NCBI RefSeq assembly: GCF_030063455.1
Contig: NZ_JASITB010000005.1
Location: 265,592 to 329,591 of the forward strand
Direction of reading: 5' to 3'
Length of the DNA stretch: 64,000 bases
Source of the DNA: Cryobacterium sp. PH31-O1
Lineage (GTDB): Bacteria; Actinomycetota; Actinomycetes; Actinomycetales; Microbacteriaceae
Both the position numbers and the translations under genes were made by a program. Below are positions 1-7,337 of this stretch, piece after piece. Under the pieces are notes generated by a model. It was not told the DNA's origin, did no database searches, and was given only the letters and a program-made list of their open reading frames with translations. The stretch's first letter is position 1; each line of letters opens with the position of its first letter.

Positions 1-589
1 CGGAGATGGTTCCAGAATCCTGTGGAGCCACCCCAAGCCCGTACAGCAAGACGAGGGCCGCCAGCGCGATAAACGTGAGCGTCATCGCCGCGAAAATTAT
101 TCGCCCGAGGTGCCCGAACAGCGTGGCGAACCCGACAAAAAGAAGCAGCCCCACCGCTATTTCAATTCGCCAGGGCGCGAGCTGCGGAAAGTACGCGATC
201 ACAGCCGATGCCCCGGCCGAGACGCTCACAGCGATCGTCAGCACAAAATCCACCACGAGGGCACCGATCGGAATGAACGACCAGCCATCACCGAAGGCTT
301 CACCGACGGCAGCCGATGCACCGCCACCCTTGGGATAGCGCGCGATCAGCTGCCGATAGTTCACGATGACGAGAGTGATGATGGCCACCACCAGGCCCAT
401 CGTGGCCAGCAGCAGCGAAAGATCGCCACCGAGCGCTCGGAGGGCCGCCTCAACGGCATAGGCGACGGACGAGACCGGATCGGCCATAACAGAGAAGGCA
501 AAAGCTACCAGCAGCACGCCACGCGAGGCGAAAACCCGGCGAAACCGGCTGCCGCGTGGGCGAGCGGGCGATGCAACAGTGTCGGGCAC
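1..589 (-). CDS. APC-family amino acid permease, N-terminal part (runs off the window)
   Basis: About 196 residues are readable on the minus strand. They contain several hydrophobic segments and phrases typical of the amino acid/polyamine/organocation superfamily: FSVMADPVSSVAYAVE near the first membrane span and PKGGGASAAVGEAFG in the second/third span region. It is an inner-membrane symporter; the substrate cannot be told. I chose the GTG at 589 because an AGGG lies six bases upstream; an in-frame TTG at 595 is the alternative, and an in-frame stop lies just before it. The 3' end is outside the window. Family is fairly sure, substrate unknown. Confidence 0.8.
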   Translation of the reverse strand, partial: MPDTVASPARPRGSRFRRVFASRGVLLVAFAFSVMADPVSSVAYAVEAALRALGGDLSLLLATMGLVVAIITLVIVNYRQLIARYPKGGGASAAVGEAFGDGWSFIPIGALVVDFVLTIAVSVSAGASAVIAYFPQLAPWRIEIAVGLLLFVGFATLFGHLGRIIFAAMTLTFIALAALVLLYGLGVAPQDSGTIS

Positions 590-640
590 GAGCAACCCTT
601 CACTAGAGGCTCAACCCTGCAAGTTTAGGAGCCTGCCGCT

Positions 641-1663
641 CTACGGCCAAGTTGAACGGATGCCTCGGTCATCAGTTGTCGACTCGTGCAGCGCAGACTC
701 GTGCGAATGCTCGTCATGCTGCATTGGCTCGTCTGGCAACAGGGATTCGGCAGCCAACTCCACGCGCTCCTCCCCCACGGCGGCGATGCCGCCCAAAATG
801 AGCAGTCCGCCGAGCAGTTGCAGGGGCGTGAGCATTTCGCCCAGCAGCACCCAGGCAAACAGTGACGCAAAGATCACCTCGAGCAGTCCCGCAAACGAGG
901 ACAGCCTCGACCCGAGGATTCCGGCGGCGGTGATGCCCGCCGCATAGGCGATGGCTGTGCTGATGACCGCGAGGGCGAGCAGGGAAACCCACCAAGGCGT
1001 CACCACCCCGAGCAGCGACAGGTCGGTGAAGGCTGCCGTGAAGGGGAGCAGGCCAGTGATACCAAGCAAGCCGAGTGCGCCGCCGCCAACTAAGAGCCCA
1101 AACGCCGCCAAGGCAATGGGCGGCAGGCCCTGCGCGGGCCGTGCGGCCACGACGAAGAACACGGCACAGGCGACTGCGGCACCAAACGCGAACAGAACGC
1201 CCACCGGATCAACCGCTCGAATGGCGCCGGGTCCGATCACGAGCACGAGGCCGCTCACGGCGAGGGCCGAGCCGAGCAGAACCGTGCGGCGCGGCATCCG
1301 TTTTGTGGTCACCCAGACAAAGCCGACCAGAATGAGCGGGGCCAGAAACTCGATCAAGAGCGCGGTCGAGACTGGGATGGTTTGTAGGGCCGCGAAATAG
1401 GCCAACTGGGTGCTGGCCACACCAATAATTCCCATGGCGAGCACCCGCCAGCGCCCGAGCCAGAGGGCGGCCCAGCGACCACGCATGGAGTACAGCGCGA
1501 TCGGCAATAGCACGATGCCGGCGGTGAGGGCGCGAGCGGTGACGGCAGCGGTCGGTGACCAGCCGGCCTCGAGCATCGGTTTAGCGAGTGCTCCGGAGGT
1601 GCCGAAAGATACCGCCGCGAGAACGGCGACGAGCAGCCCGCCCGGAATAGATGCCAGCTTCAT
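641..1663 (-). CDS. EamA-type (drug/metabolite transporter) exporter
   Basis: A 340-residue hydrophobic protein with about ten membrane spans in two EamA repeats. The first repeat begins with the hallmark AAVSFGTSGALAKPML, and the second has AGITAAGILGSRLSSFAGLLE. Length fits the RhtA-like exporters, which expel amino acids or other small metabolites from the cytoplasm. The C-terminal tail (about 50 residues, hydrophilic, with HDEHSHESALHES) is histidine-rich and probably cytoplasmic. It is divergent from the CGNR regulator starting at 1743, with an inverted repeat in between, so that regulator is a plausible controller. Substrate not predictable. Confidence 0.85.
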   Translation of the reverse strand: MKLASIPGGLLVAVLAAVSFGTSGALAKPMLEAGWSPTAAVTARALTAGIVLLPIALYSMRGRWAALWLGRWRVLAMGIIGVASTQLAYFAALQTIPVSTALLIEFLAPLILVGFVWVTTKRMPRRTVLLGSALAVSGLVLVIGPGAIRAVDPVGVLFAFGAAVACAVFFVVAARPAQGLPPIALAAFGLLVGGGALGLLGITGLLPFTAAFTDLSLLGVVTPWWVSLLALAVISTAIAYAAGITAAGILGSRLSSFAGLLEVIFASLFAWVLLGEMLTPLQLLGGLLILGGIAAVGEERVELAAESLLPDEPMQHDEHSHESALHESTTDDRGIRSTWP

Positions 1664-1683
1664 GAGGTCCCTTCGTCGCTTTC

Positions 1684-1708
1684 GTCATGGTCTAAACTGG
1701 GCCATGAC
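1684..1708. promoter_or_regulatory. Inverted repeat between exporter and CGNR regulator
   Basis: GTCATGG at 1684-1690 and CCATGAC at 1702-1708 form a perfect 7-bp inverted repeat with an 11-base spacer, centred in the 79-bp gap between two divergent starts. This is a likely operator; binding by the neighbouring CGNR protein is inference. Confidence 0.45.
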
Positions 1709-1742
1709 ACTGACAGTACGACTCAGCTGACAAGGAGTCAAC

Positions 1743-2303
1743 TTGCATTTTGCCCCTGACACCGAGGAGGCGTTGGAGTTCGTGGTGCGACTGGGCAACA
1801 CCGACGCCGCTGCTTCTCGCAGCGCACGCGATGAGCTTACGACGCTCGCCGATCTCGCGGCCCTGCACTCCCCCATTCCCTTCACCGGTCGCGTCGACGG
1901 CGACGCTGCCGAATTGCGCGACGTGCGGCAGACCCGTGCCCTGGTGCGCCAAATCTGGAGCCTGAACCGGGACGACGCCGTGACCGAGGTCAACCGCATT
2001 CTGCGTGAGGCCAAGGCGCTTCCCCAACTCGCGCGCCACGATGCGTCGGACTGGCACCTTCATGCCACCGTGTCGGATGCTCCCCTCGGCGAGCGCATGC
2101 GGGTCGAGGCAGCGCTCGCACTCATCGACGTCATTCGCAGCGATGAGATGGGCCGGCTTCGAATCTGCGAAGCGGATGACTGCGCTGGCCTTCTGCTCGA
2201 CCTCTCCCGCAATGGATCCAAGCGTTTTTGTAGCGTACGCTGCGGCAACCGCATGAACATGATCGCGTTTCGCGGGCGGCAGGCCGTTGACACGCCCAGC
2301 TGA
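1743..2303 (+). CDS. CGNR zinc-finger transcriptional regulator (ABATE domain)
   Basis: A 186-residue protein. The N-terminal ~130 residues resemble the ABATE stress-response domain (EALEFVVRLGNT at the start), and the C-terminus has the zinc finger that names the family: CEADDC, a spacer, then CSVRCGNR. The cysteine pairs bind zinc and the CGNR motif probably contacts DNA. The start is TTG at 1743, supported by AAGGAG ending six bases before it; no ATG fits as well. It is divergent from the EamA exporter, a common arrangement for self-regulated exporter pairs. The DNA target and effector are unknown. Confidence 0.85.
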   Translation: MHFAPDTEEALEFVVRLGNTDAAASRSARDELTTLADLAALHSPIPFTGRVDGDAAELRDVRQTRALVRQIWSLNRDDAVTEVNRILREAKALPQLARHDASDWHLHATVSDAPLGERMRVEAALALIDVIRSDEMGRLRICEADDCAGLLLDLSRNGSKRFCSVRCGNRMNMIAFRGRQAVDTPS

Positions 2304-2353
2304 CCGGGTGCGGTTAGGCTTAACCTTTTGCCCCACTGGAGAAAGTGACGATT

Positions 2354-2851
2354 ATGACCGACCCCAGCACCGTCTCAAGCACCGATGAAACCCATCTTCG
2401 CCACGCCATCGACGTGGCTCGTGCCGCTCGAGAGGTGGGCAATCATCCGTTTGGGGCCATTTTGGTCAGCGGCGAAGACATCATCATTGAAGGCCAGAAC
2501 ACCGTCGTCACCCTCGGCGATCCCACCGGTCATGCCGAGACCAACCTGGTGCGCATTGCTGCGACCCTCCTGGCTCGTGACGCCCTGCAATCGAGCACGC
2601 TCTACACGAGCGCGGAACCCTGCGCCATGTGTTCCGGGGCTATCTACTGGGCTGGCATCGGTCGGGTGGTCTATGCGCTACCCGGAGAAGAACTTGCCGC
2701 CATGGTCCCCAGTCAGGACGGCGCGGCAACCCTGAACCTGCCGTGTCGCGAGGTCTTTGCTCGCGGCAGCAATACGATCACCGTGGCCGGGCCGGCCCTG
2801 CTCGCGGAGGCCGCCGAAGTACACGCCGGCTTTTGGGATGCCCGGCGGTAA
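2354..2851 (+). CDS. Nucleoside deaminase (cytidine/deoxycytidylate deaminase fold)
   Basis: A 165-residue cytosolic zinc hydrolase. The two zinc-site motifs are clear: HAETN (His ligand and catalytic Glu, near residue 60) and PCAMCSGAIYW (two Cys ligands, near residue 95). Size and motifs fit the guanine/cytosine/adenosine deaminase group, which converts an amino-purine or pyrimidine to the oxo form with release of ammonia. The exact base is not decided by the motifs; TadA is less likely because the region around the motif differs. I chose ATG 2354; GTG 2345 is in frame but sits only three bases from the GGAG. It converges on pxpC. Confidence 0.8.
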   Translation: MTDPSTVSSTDETHLRHAIDVARAAREVGNHPFGAILVSGEDIIIEGQNTVVTLGDPTGHAETNLVRIAATLLARDALQSSTLYTSAEPCAMCSGAIYWAGIGRVVYALPGEELAAMVPSQDGAATLNLPCREVFARGSNTITVAGPALLAEAAEVHAGFWDARR

Positions 2852-2894
2852 CTCTCGCGGGCGCGGGCGCCGCACGGGTCGGATACGAGAACAG

Positions 2895-3860
2895 CTACGA
2901 CCAGATTCTCGCGGCCCGCGCCGCGTTCTTTTGCCGCGCTTCCAGCGCCTGCTCCATCGTCACGGCAACGAAGCGAGTCTTGGTGCCCGGAGAACAGCGA
3001 GCGACGAGATCCATGTCGGCGGAGATGACCGTGGCGACCATGGCGTATCCCCCACCCGATACAGCATCACGGTGCAGAATGATGGGCTGGGTGCCGCCGG
3101 GAATCTGAATAGAACCAACGGCATACCCCGCATCAACGATGTTTGACGGGTCCTGCCCGGCACCAAAAGGCTGTTTCCGGTCTTTCCATTCCACCCCGGG
3201 TCCGCTGTAGCGAAGCCCCATGCGGTCGGCGACCGGGGTGAGCACCCATTCGCTGTTCAGCAGGCTGTCGAGCCCATTCGCCGACAGGTTGTGGTCGTAG
3301 AGCCCGAGCATCACGCGCACGTTAACGTCTTTGGAATACACTGGTCGGTCGACCTCTGCGATGGCGCTAAGTTCGGCCAGGCCATTGTCGATGCTGGCGC
3401 CCACCGGCACGCGGTCCCCCACAGCGATGGCGCGGCCCTCCATTCCGCCGATGGCACCGATCGGATACGTGGAACGCGACCCGAGGACCTCGGGCACATC
3501 GATGCCGCCGTGCACGGCAATAAAGTACTTGGTACCGCCCTTGATCACGCCAAACTTTAGCTCGTCTCCCGCTTTCAACGTCACCCGTTCGTACTCCGGC
3601 ACGCTTTCGCCGTTCACGTAGATGTCAACGGGAGCGCCGGTGACGGCGATTACGGCATCCGCTTCAGTCACCAGTTTGGGACCGATGTAGGTGCACTCCA
3701 GCACCGCTTCCGCCACGGTATTGCCGACTAGGCGGTTAGCCAGCGTTGCAGCGTATTGGTCCATTGAGCCACCCTGTGGAATTCCGAAACGGTAGTAGCC
3801 AATTCGACCCTGGTCCTGCACCGTGGTGGAAAGACCGGGTTCGAGAATATTAAACGCCAT
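2895..3860 (-). CDS. pxpC: 5-oxoprolinase subunit C-like / biotin-dependent carboxyltransferase (KipA family)
   Basis: A 321-residue protein of the KipA/allophanate-hydrolase-subunit-2 family. The N-terminal phrase LEPGLSTTVQDQGRIGYYRF is the family signature, followed by GIPQGGSMDQ and, later, PFGAGQDPSNI. In the Pxp complex it works with PxpB and PxpA to open 5-oxoproline at the cost of ATP; the same fold forms half of the carboxyltransferase domain of urea carboxylase. Its start overlaps the end of pxpB by 11 bases, and it is the last gene of a five-gene minus-strand operon that also encodes a biotin carboxylase and biotin carrier. The substrate may therefore be another cyclic amide. Confidence 0.88.
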   Translation of the reverse strand: MAFNILEPGLSTTVQDQGRIGYYRFGIPQGGSMDQYAATLANRLVGNTVAEAVLECTYIGPKLVTEADAVIAVTGAPVDIYVNGESVPEYERVTLKAGDELKFGVIKGGTKYFIAVHGGIDVPEVLGSRSTYPIGAIGGMEGRAIAVGDRVPVGASIDNGLAELSAIAEVDRPVYSKDVNVRVMLGLYDHNLSANGLDSLLNSEWVLTPVADRMGLRYSGPGVEWKDRKQPFGAGQDPSNIVDAGYAVGSIQIPGGTQPIILHRDAVSGGGYAMVATVISADMDLVARCSPGTKTRFVAVTMEQALEARQKNAARAARIWS

Positions 3861-4743
3861 TGAGTGCCTCCAGAAGTGATGCGTTATAGCCCTCGGTGTC
3901 GGCCAATGCCGCTTTCAGGTCGAAAACGACCGGTGCCTGCCGGTACCGAAACGTTCCGGCGTCGACCTCTGCGCGGATGCGACCGTACCCGATCTCGTCG
4001 ATGGGGGTGAACTTTACGATGTCGCCCGGCTTGAAGAAGATCATGAAGTCCGAGAAATCTTCCAGCGCCTGGCTCGGGTCAAAAATAGGAGCGGCCGCGA
4101 CACCGAACATCTGGTAGCCGCCAGCGCCTCGCACCGAGTAAATGCAGCTGAAGCAGCCGCCGTAGCCCACGGTGAGGGGCGGGGTGTCGGTGCGCGGGCT
4201 CAGATATTTGGGTACCTCGAGCTGCTGGTCGCGGTCAACCAATTGGTAGAGAAACGGCAGGCCGGCCACAAACCCCACCATGGAGACCAGCCACGGCGAC
4301 TCGTGGTGTCGTTTAATGAACTCCTCGGCGTCGGCCAGCCCATTCACCTCGGCCGCATAATCCAGGTCGTTGCCTTCGGGCCGCTGGTGATAGCCCTCCC
4401 GAAACCGTGCTCCCGTTTCGTTCGTGTACGGGTCGTTGTACCACACGGGTATTTCGATAATGCGGGTCTGGAGTACCTGTTCGTTGGATGCCCGCACCTC
4501 ACTTTCACAACCGCGCACCGTGCGTTCAAGCTCCTGCCAGTCCAGAACGTCGGGGTCGAACCGCACCAGCAACGACGCGTTGGCCGGGCAGATATCCACG
4601 ATGCCAGAAAGGCCCCTGGCCTCGAGCGCATTGGCGATACTGTTCGAGATGAAGTTTGCTTCCAGGGACATGCCTTCCGCGATTTCGACGAACAAGAATT
4701 CGTCGCCGCCCCAGGTATAGCGGGCCGTGGTCTGCTGCTTCAT
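3850..4743 (-). CDS. pxpB: 5-oxoprolinase subunit B-like (KipI / allophanate hydrolase subunit 1 family)
   Basis: 297 residues, somewhat longer than the usual 220-250 of PxpB, with the extra sequence at the N-terminus. Family features: the C-terminal half has VGYGGCFSCIYSVRGAGGY and a proline/glycine-rich binding region (FKPGDIVKFTPI). PxpB pairs with PxpC; together they match the carboxyltransferase part of urea carboxylase. The ATG overlaps the stop of the biotin carboxylase gene (ATGA), which indicates translational coupling. Function as a lactam-opening or lactam-carboxylating subunit is inferred from the operon. Confidence 0.87.
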   Translation of the reverse strand: MKQQTTARYTWGGDEFLFVEIAEGMSLEANFISNSIANALEARGLSGIVDICPANASLLVRFDPDVLDWQELERTVRGCESEVRASNEQVLQTRIIEIPVWYNDPYTNETGARFREGYHQRPEGNDLDYAAEVNGLADAEEFIKRHHESPWLVSMVGFVAGLPFLYQLVDRDQQLEVPKYLSPRTDTPPLTVGYGGCFSCIYSVRGAGGYQMFGVAAAPIFDPSQALEDFSDFMIFFKPGDIVKFTPIDEIGYGRIRAEVDAGTFRYRQAPVVFDLKAALADTEGYNASLLEALNGV

Positions 4744-6095
4744 TCTTTAGCTCCCAACGCGTCGAGAAAGGATTCGATGTATTTGGTGTGGTGCTTAACC
4801 TCGGCGAAGTCCTGCAAGGTGACAAGGGAGGAGAGCAAGCCGATGGTGGTGCGCACGCCGTCTATTGACGCTTCGTCGAGTGCGCGTTCGGCCCGGGCGA
4901 TGGCCAGCTCTCGCGTGGGTGCCCAGACGATGATTTTGCCGAGTAGGGAGTCATAAAATGGCGCCACCGTCTTGCCCGCAATAAAGCCGAAGTCGGATCT
5001 CACCCCGGCTCCCCCGGGCAGGTGCATGGTTTTGATCAGGCCGGGGCTCGGCATGAACTTGTTATCGGGGTCCTCGGCATTGATGCGAAATTCAAGGGCG
5101 TGCCCTGAAAACTGGATGTCATCCTGAGTGAGAGCGAGCTTTTCGCCCGCGGCGATGCGCAATTGTTCCCGCACCAGGTCGAGGCCGGTGATGGCCTCGG
5201 TAATGGTGTGCTCCACCTGAATGCGTGTATTCATCTCGATGAACGCCACTTCATGGCTGGTCGGGTCGTAGAGAAATTCCACGGTGCCAACGCCCACATA
5301 ATTCGCCTGGCGGGCCAGTTGCACCGAAGTTTCGCGCATCCGCTCTCGCACAGCGTCGGGCAGCCCGGGAGCGGGGGCTTCTTCCAGAATTTTCTGTTGC
5401 CGGCGCTGCATCGAGCAGTCTCGATCGCCGAGGTGCACGTAGGTATCACCGTCGCCAAGAATCTGCACCTCAACGTGTCGAGCGTTGGTGACGAACTTTT
5501 CGAAGTACACGTCTGAGGAGTTGAACGCACCCAGCGCCTCGGCTTGGGCAATTTCCACGATGCCACGCAGTTGGGCTGGGTCTTCCACCAAACGGATGCC
5601 ACGCCCACCCCCACCGGCGCTCGCCTTGACGACCAGTGGAAAGCCGATTTCGGCGGCGATCGCCTCTAAATCGTCGCCCTCCTGCAGGGCGGACTCGGTG
5701 CCGGGAAGGGTTGGTACGCCGGCATCGATGGCAGCTCGGCGGGCCCGGGATTTGTCACCCATGAGTTCGATAGATTGCGGCGACGGGCCGACCCAGGTCA
5801 GCCCCGACTCGATAACCTTTCGCGCGAACTCTGCGTTCTCCGAGAGAAAACCGTAGCCGGGGTGCACGGAGTCAGCGCCGCTGTCGAGTGCTGCCTTCAG
5901 TATCGCTTCGTGGTTGAGGTAGCTGAGGCCGGCCGGTGCCGGACCGATAATAATGACCTCATCGGCGAGGTCAGCGGCAAAGGACGATTTATCAGCCTCG
6001 CTCACCACCGCCACGGTGGTGATGCCCATTTCTCGGGCGGTGCGAATGATGCGAACGGCTATTTCGCCGCGGTTAGCAATAAGAAGTTTCTGCAT
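4740..6095 (-). CDS. accC: Biotin carboxylase (AccC-like) of the Pxp operon
   Basis: 451 residues, full length for a biotin carboxylase. It opens with QKLLIANRGEIAVRIIRTA, has the ATP-grasp glycine loop KASAGGGGRGIRLV near residue 165 and the active-site stretch FIEMNTRIQVEHTITE near 290. It carboxylates a biotin carrier using ATP and bicarbonate. The partner is presumably the 78-residue carrier encoded just upstream (ends at 6186). It lies between pxpA/BCCP and pxpB/pxpC, not beside an acyl-CoA carboxyltransferase, so it probably serves a urea-carboxylase-like reaction rather than fatty acid synthesis. A paralogue for fatty acids is expected elsewhere in the genome. Confidence 0.92.
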   Translation of the reverse strand: MQKLLIANRGEIAVRIIRTAREMGITTVAVVSEADKSSFAADLADEVIIIGPAPAGLSYLNHEAILKAALDSGADSVHPGYGFLSENAEFARKVIESGLTWVGPSPQSIELMGDKSRARRAAIDAGVPTLPGTESALQEGDDLEAIAAEIGFPLVVKASAGGGGRGIRLVEDPAQLRGIVEIAQAEALGAFNSSDVYFEKFVTNARHVEVQILGDGDTYVHLGDRDCSMQRRQQKILEEAPAPGLPDAVRERMRETSVQLARQANYVGVGTVEFLYDPTSHEVAFIEMNTRIQVEHTITEAITGLDLVREQLRIAAGEKLALTQDDIQFSGHALEFRINAEDPDNKFMPSPGLIKTMHLPGGAGVRSDFGFIAGKTVAPFYDSLLGKIIVWAPTRELAIARAERALDEASIDGVRTTIGLLSSLVTLQDFAEVKHHTKYIESFLDALGAKE

Positions 6096-6185
6096 GGAGT
6101 CTTCCAGTGAGTCGAGTGAAACGTTGGAAAGGCGGGTGGATGCCGGGGGGGGGCAGGGAGGGACTACTACGTGTATACGTGATTG

Positions 6186-6422
6186 CTACGACGTGATGGC
6201 TATAACATCACCGGGGTTGACGACTCCGAAATCTTCAATTTCGAATCTTTCCAACTTGCCATCGAATTCGGCTCGTACCTCGCTGAACTGCTTCATGATC
6301 TCGACGAGACCAACGGTCTGTCCGGCTGACACCGTGTCGCCTTCGTTCACGTAGGGCTCCTTGCCTGGGCCGGGCTTGCGATAAAAAATGCCGGGAAGCG
6401 GAGAAATGATCTGGTGGCTCAT
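6186..6422 (-). CDS. accB: Small biotin carboxyl carrier protein (biotinyl/lipoyl domain)
   Basis: Only 78 residues, essentially a bare biotinyl domain with none of the Pro/Ala-rich linker of fatty-acid AccB. The target lysine sits in VGLVEIMKQFSEV (Met-Lys preserved, with Gln in place of the usual Met after the lysine). The C-terminus FGVVNPGDVIAI is the usual closing strand. The start MSHQIISPLPG follows pxpA by about 70 bases. Short carriers of this kind accompany LamB/YcsF operons; it should shuttle carboxyl groups between the AccC-like protein and the PxpB/PxpC pair. Confidence 0.85.
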   Translation of the reverse strand: MSHQIISPLPGIFYRKPGPGKEPYVNEGDTVSAGQTVGLVEIMKQFSEVRAEFDGKLERFEIEDFGVVNPGDVIAITS

Positions 6423-6495
6423 AGGTTCACTTTCGTCGGAAGGTCGACGTGAATTCACGCCATGTGGGTGAAAAGTTCTCGGCACAGCTGTTGCT

Positions 6496-7239
6496 TTATA
6501 GGTTGCGGCCGAGCGCTCCCGCGACCGCCCTGGCAACAGCAGGCGAGTTCGGTGCGTCTGAATGCACGCAAATACTACCGAAATCAATGTTAAGAACGGT
6601 GCCGTCTTCGGCCAGGACTGTACCGTCCTCGAGCACGCGTCGCACACGTTCACACGCCCGGTCCGGGTCGGTCTGTTCCGGGCGCCGCAGAATGATGAGA
6701 CCACCAGCGGCGTTGTAGTCGAGATCCACATACAACTCGCCCACAAATTTCGCGCCACTGCTGTCGGCAACGCGCTGGTGCGCACTCCCGGCGATGCCGA
6801 ACAGCGGCACATCGTACGACTTGGCAACGTTGACGGCACCCTGCATCAGGGCATCGTCGCGCGCCAGCATGCCAAACAGCGAACCGTGCGGCTTGATGTG
6901 ATTCAGCGGCAGGTCGTACTTACCGAGGAAGGCCACGAGTGCTCCTACCTGGTAGCGAATAAGAGACTCCACCTCATCCGGCGTCAGTTTCATCTCTCGG
7001 CGTCCGAACCCGACCAGGTCGGGCAATCCGGGATGGGCCCCCACACGCACGCCGTGCTCCTTGGCGAGCGCCACCGTCGTATCCATCACGTCGGGGTCTC
7101 CGGAGTGAAAGCCGCAGGCGACGTTGGCAATGTCGATCAGGCTCATCAGTGGCTCGTCATTGCCAAAACTGTGAATGCCGAGGGACTCGCCCATGTCGGA
7201 ATTAATCGTAATGTTCGAGTTGGTACGCACGTCGTCCAT
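6496..7239 (-). CDS. pxpA: 5-oxoprolinase subunit A (LamB/YcsF family)
   Basis: 247 residues, normal length for PxpA. Signature sequences are INSDMGESLGIHS at the N-terminus, NVACGFHSGDP, and GVRVGAHPGLPDLVGFGRR, which carry the conserved Asp/His residues of this TIM-barrel-like hydrolase. PxpA, PxpB and PxpC form the prokaryotic ATP-dependent 5-oxoprolinase. It is the first gene of the operon; its promoter faces a PucR regulator across a gap with the palindrome TTGTGCACAA, which suggests control by that regulator. Given the biotin enzymes downstream, the true substrate could be another lactam. Confidence 0.9.
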   Translation of the reverse strand: MDDVRTNSNITINSDMGESLGIHSFGNDEPLMSLIDIANVACGFHSGDPDVMDTTVALAKEHGVRVGAHPGLPDLVGFGRREMKLTPDEVESLIRYQVGALVAFLGKYDLPLNHIKPHGSLFGMLARDDALMQGAVNVAKSYDVPLFGIAGSAHQRVADSSGAKFVGELYVDLDYNAAGGLIILRRPEQTDPDRACERVRRVLEDGTVLAEDGTVLNIDFGSICVHSDAPNSPAVARAVAGALGRNL

Positions 7240-7305
7240 GTGTCCACGGTACGGGGCACGCGCGCTCCCGCCCAGTAGGCAGTTGCACTAAGGTTGCAGA
7301 AAACT

Positions 7306-7315
7306 TTGTGCACAA
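7306..7315. promoter_or_regulatory. Palindrome TTGTGCACAA in the pxpA / pucR intergenic region
   Basis: A perfect 10-bp palindrome located between the start of pxpA (7239) and the chosen start of the PucR gene (7338). The core TGTGCA recurs near 10475, 14645 and 16868, all in intergenic parts of the same catabolic island. Probable regulator site; the protein that binds is not known. Confidence 0.45.
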
Positions 7316-7337
7316 GACCGAAAGTAGGGCGCCGCCC

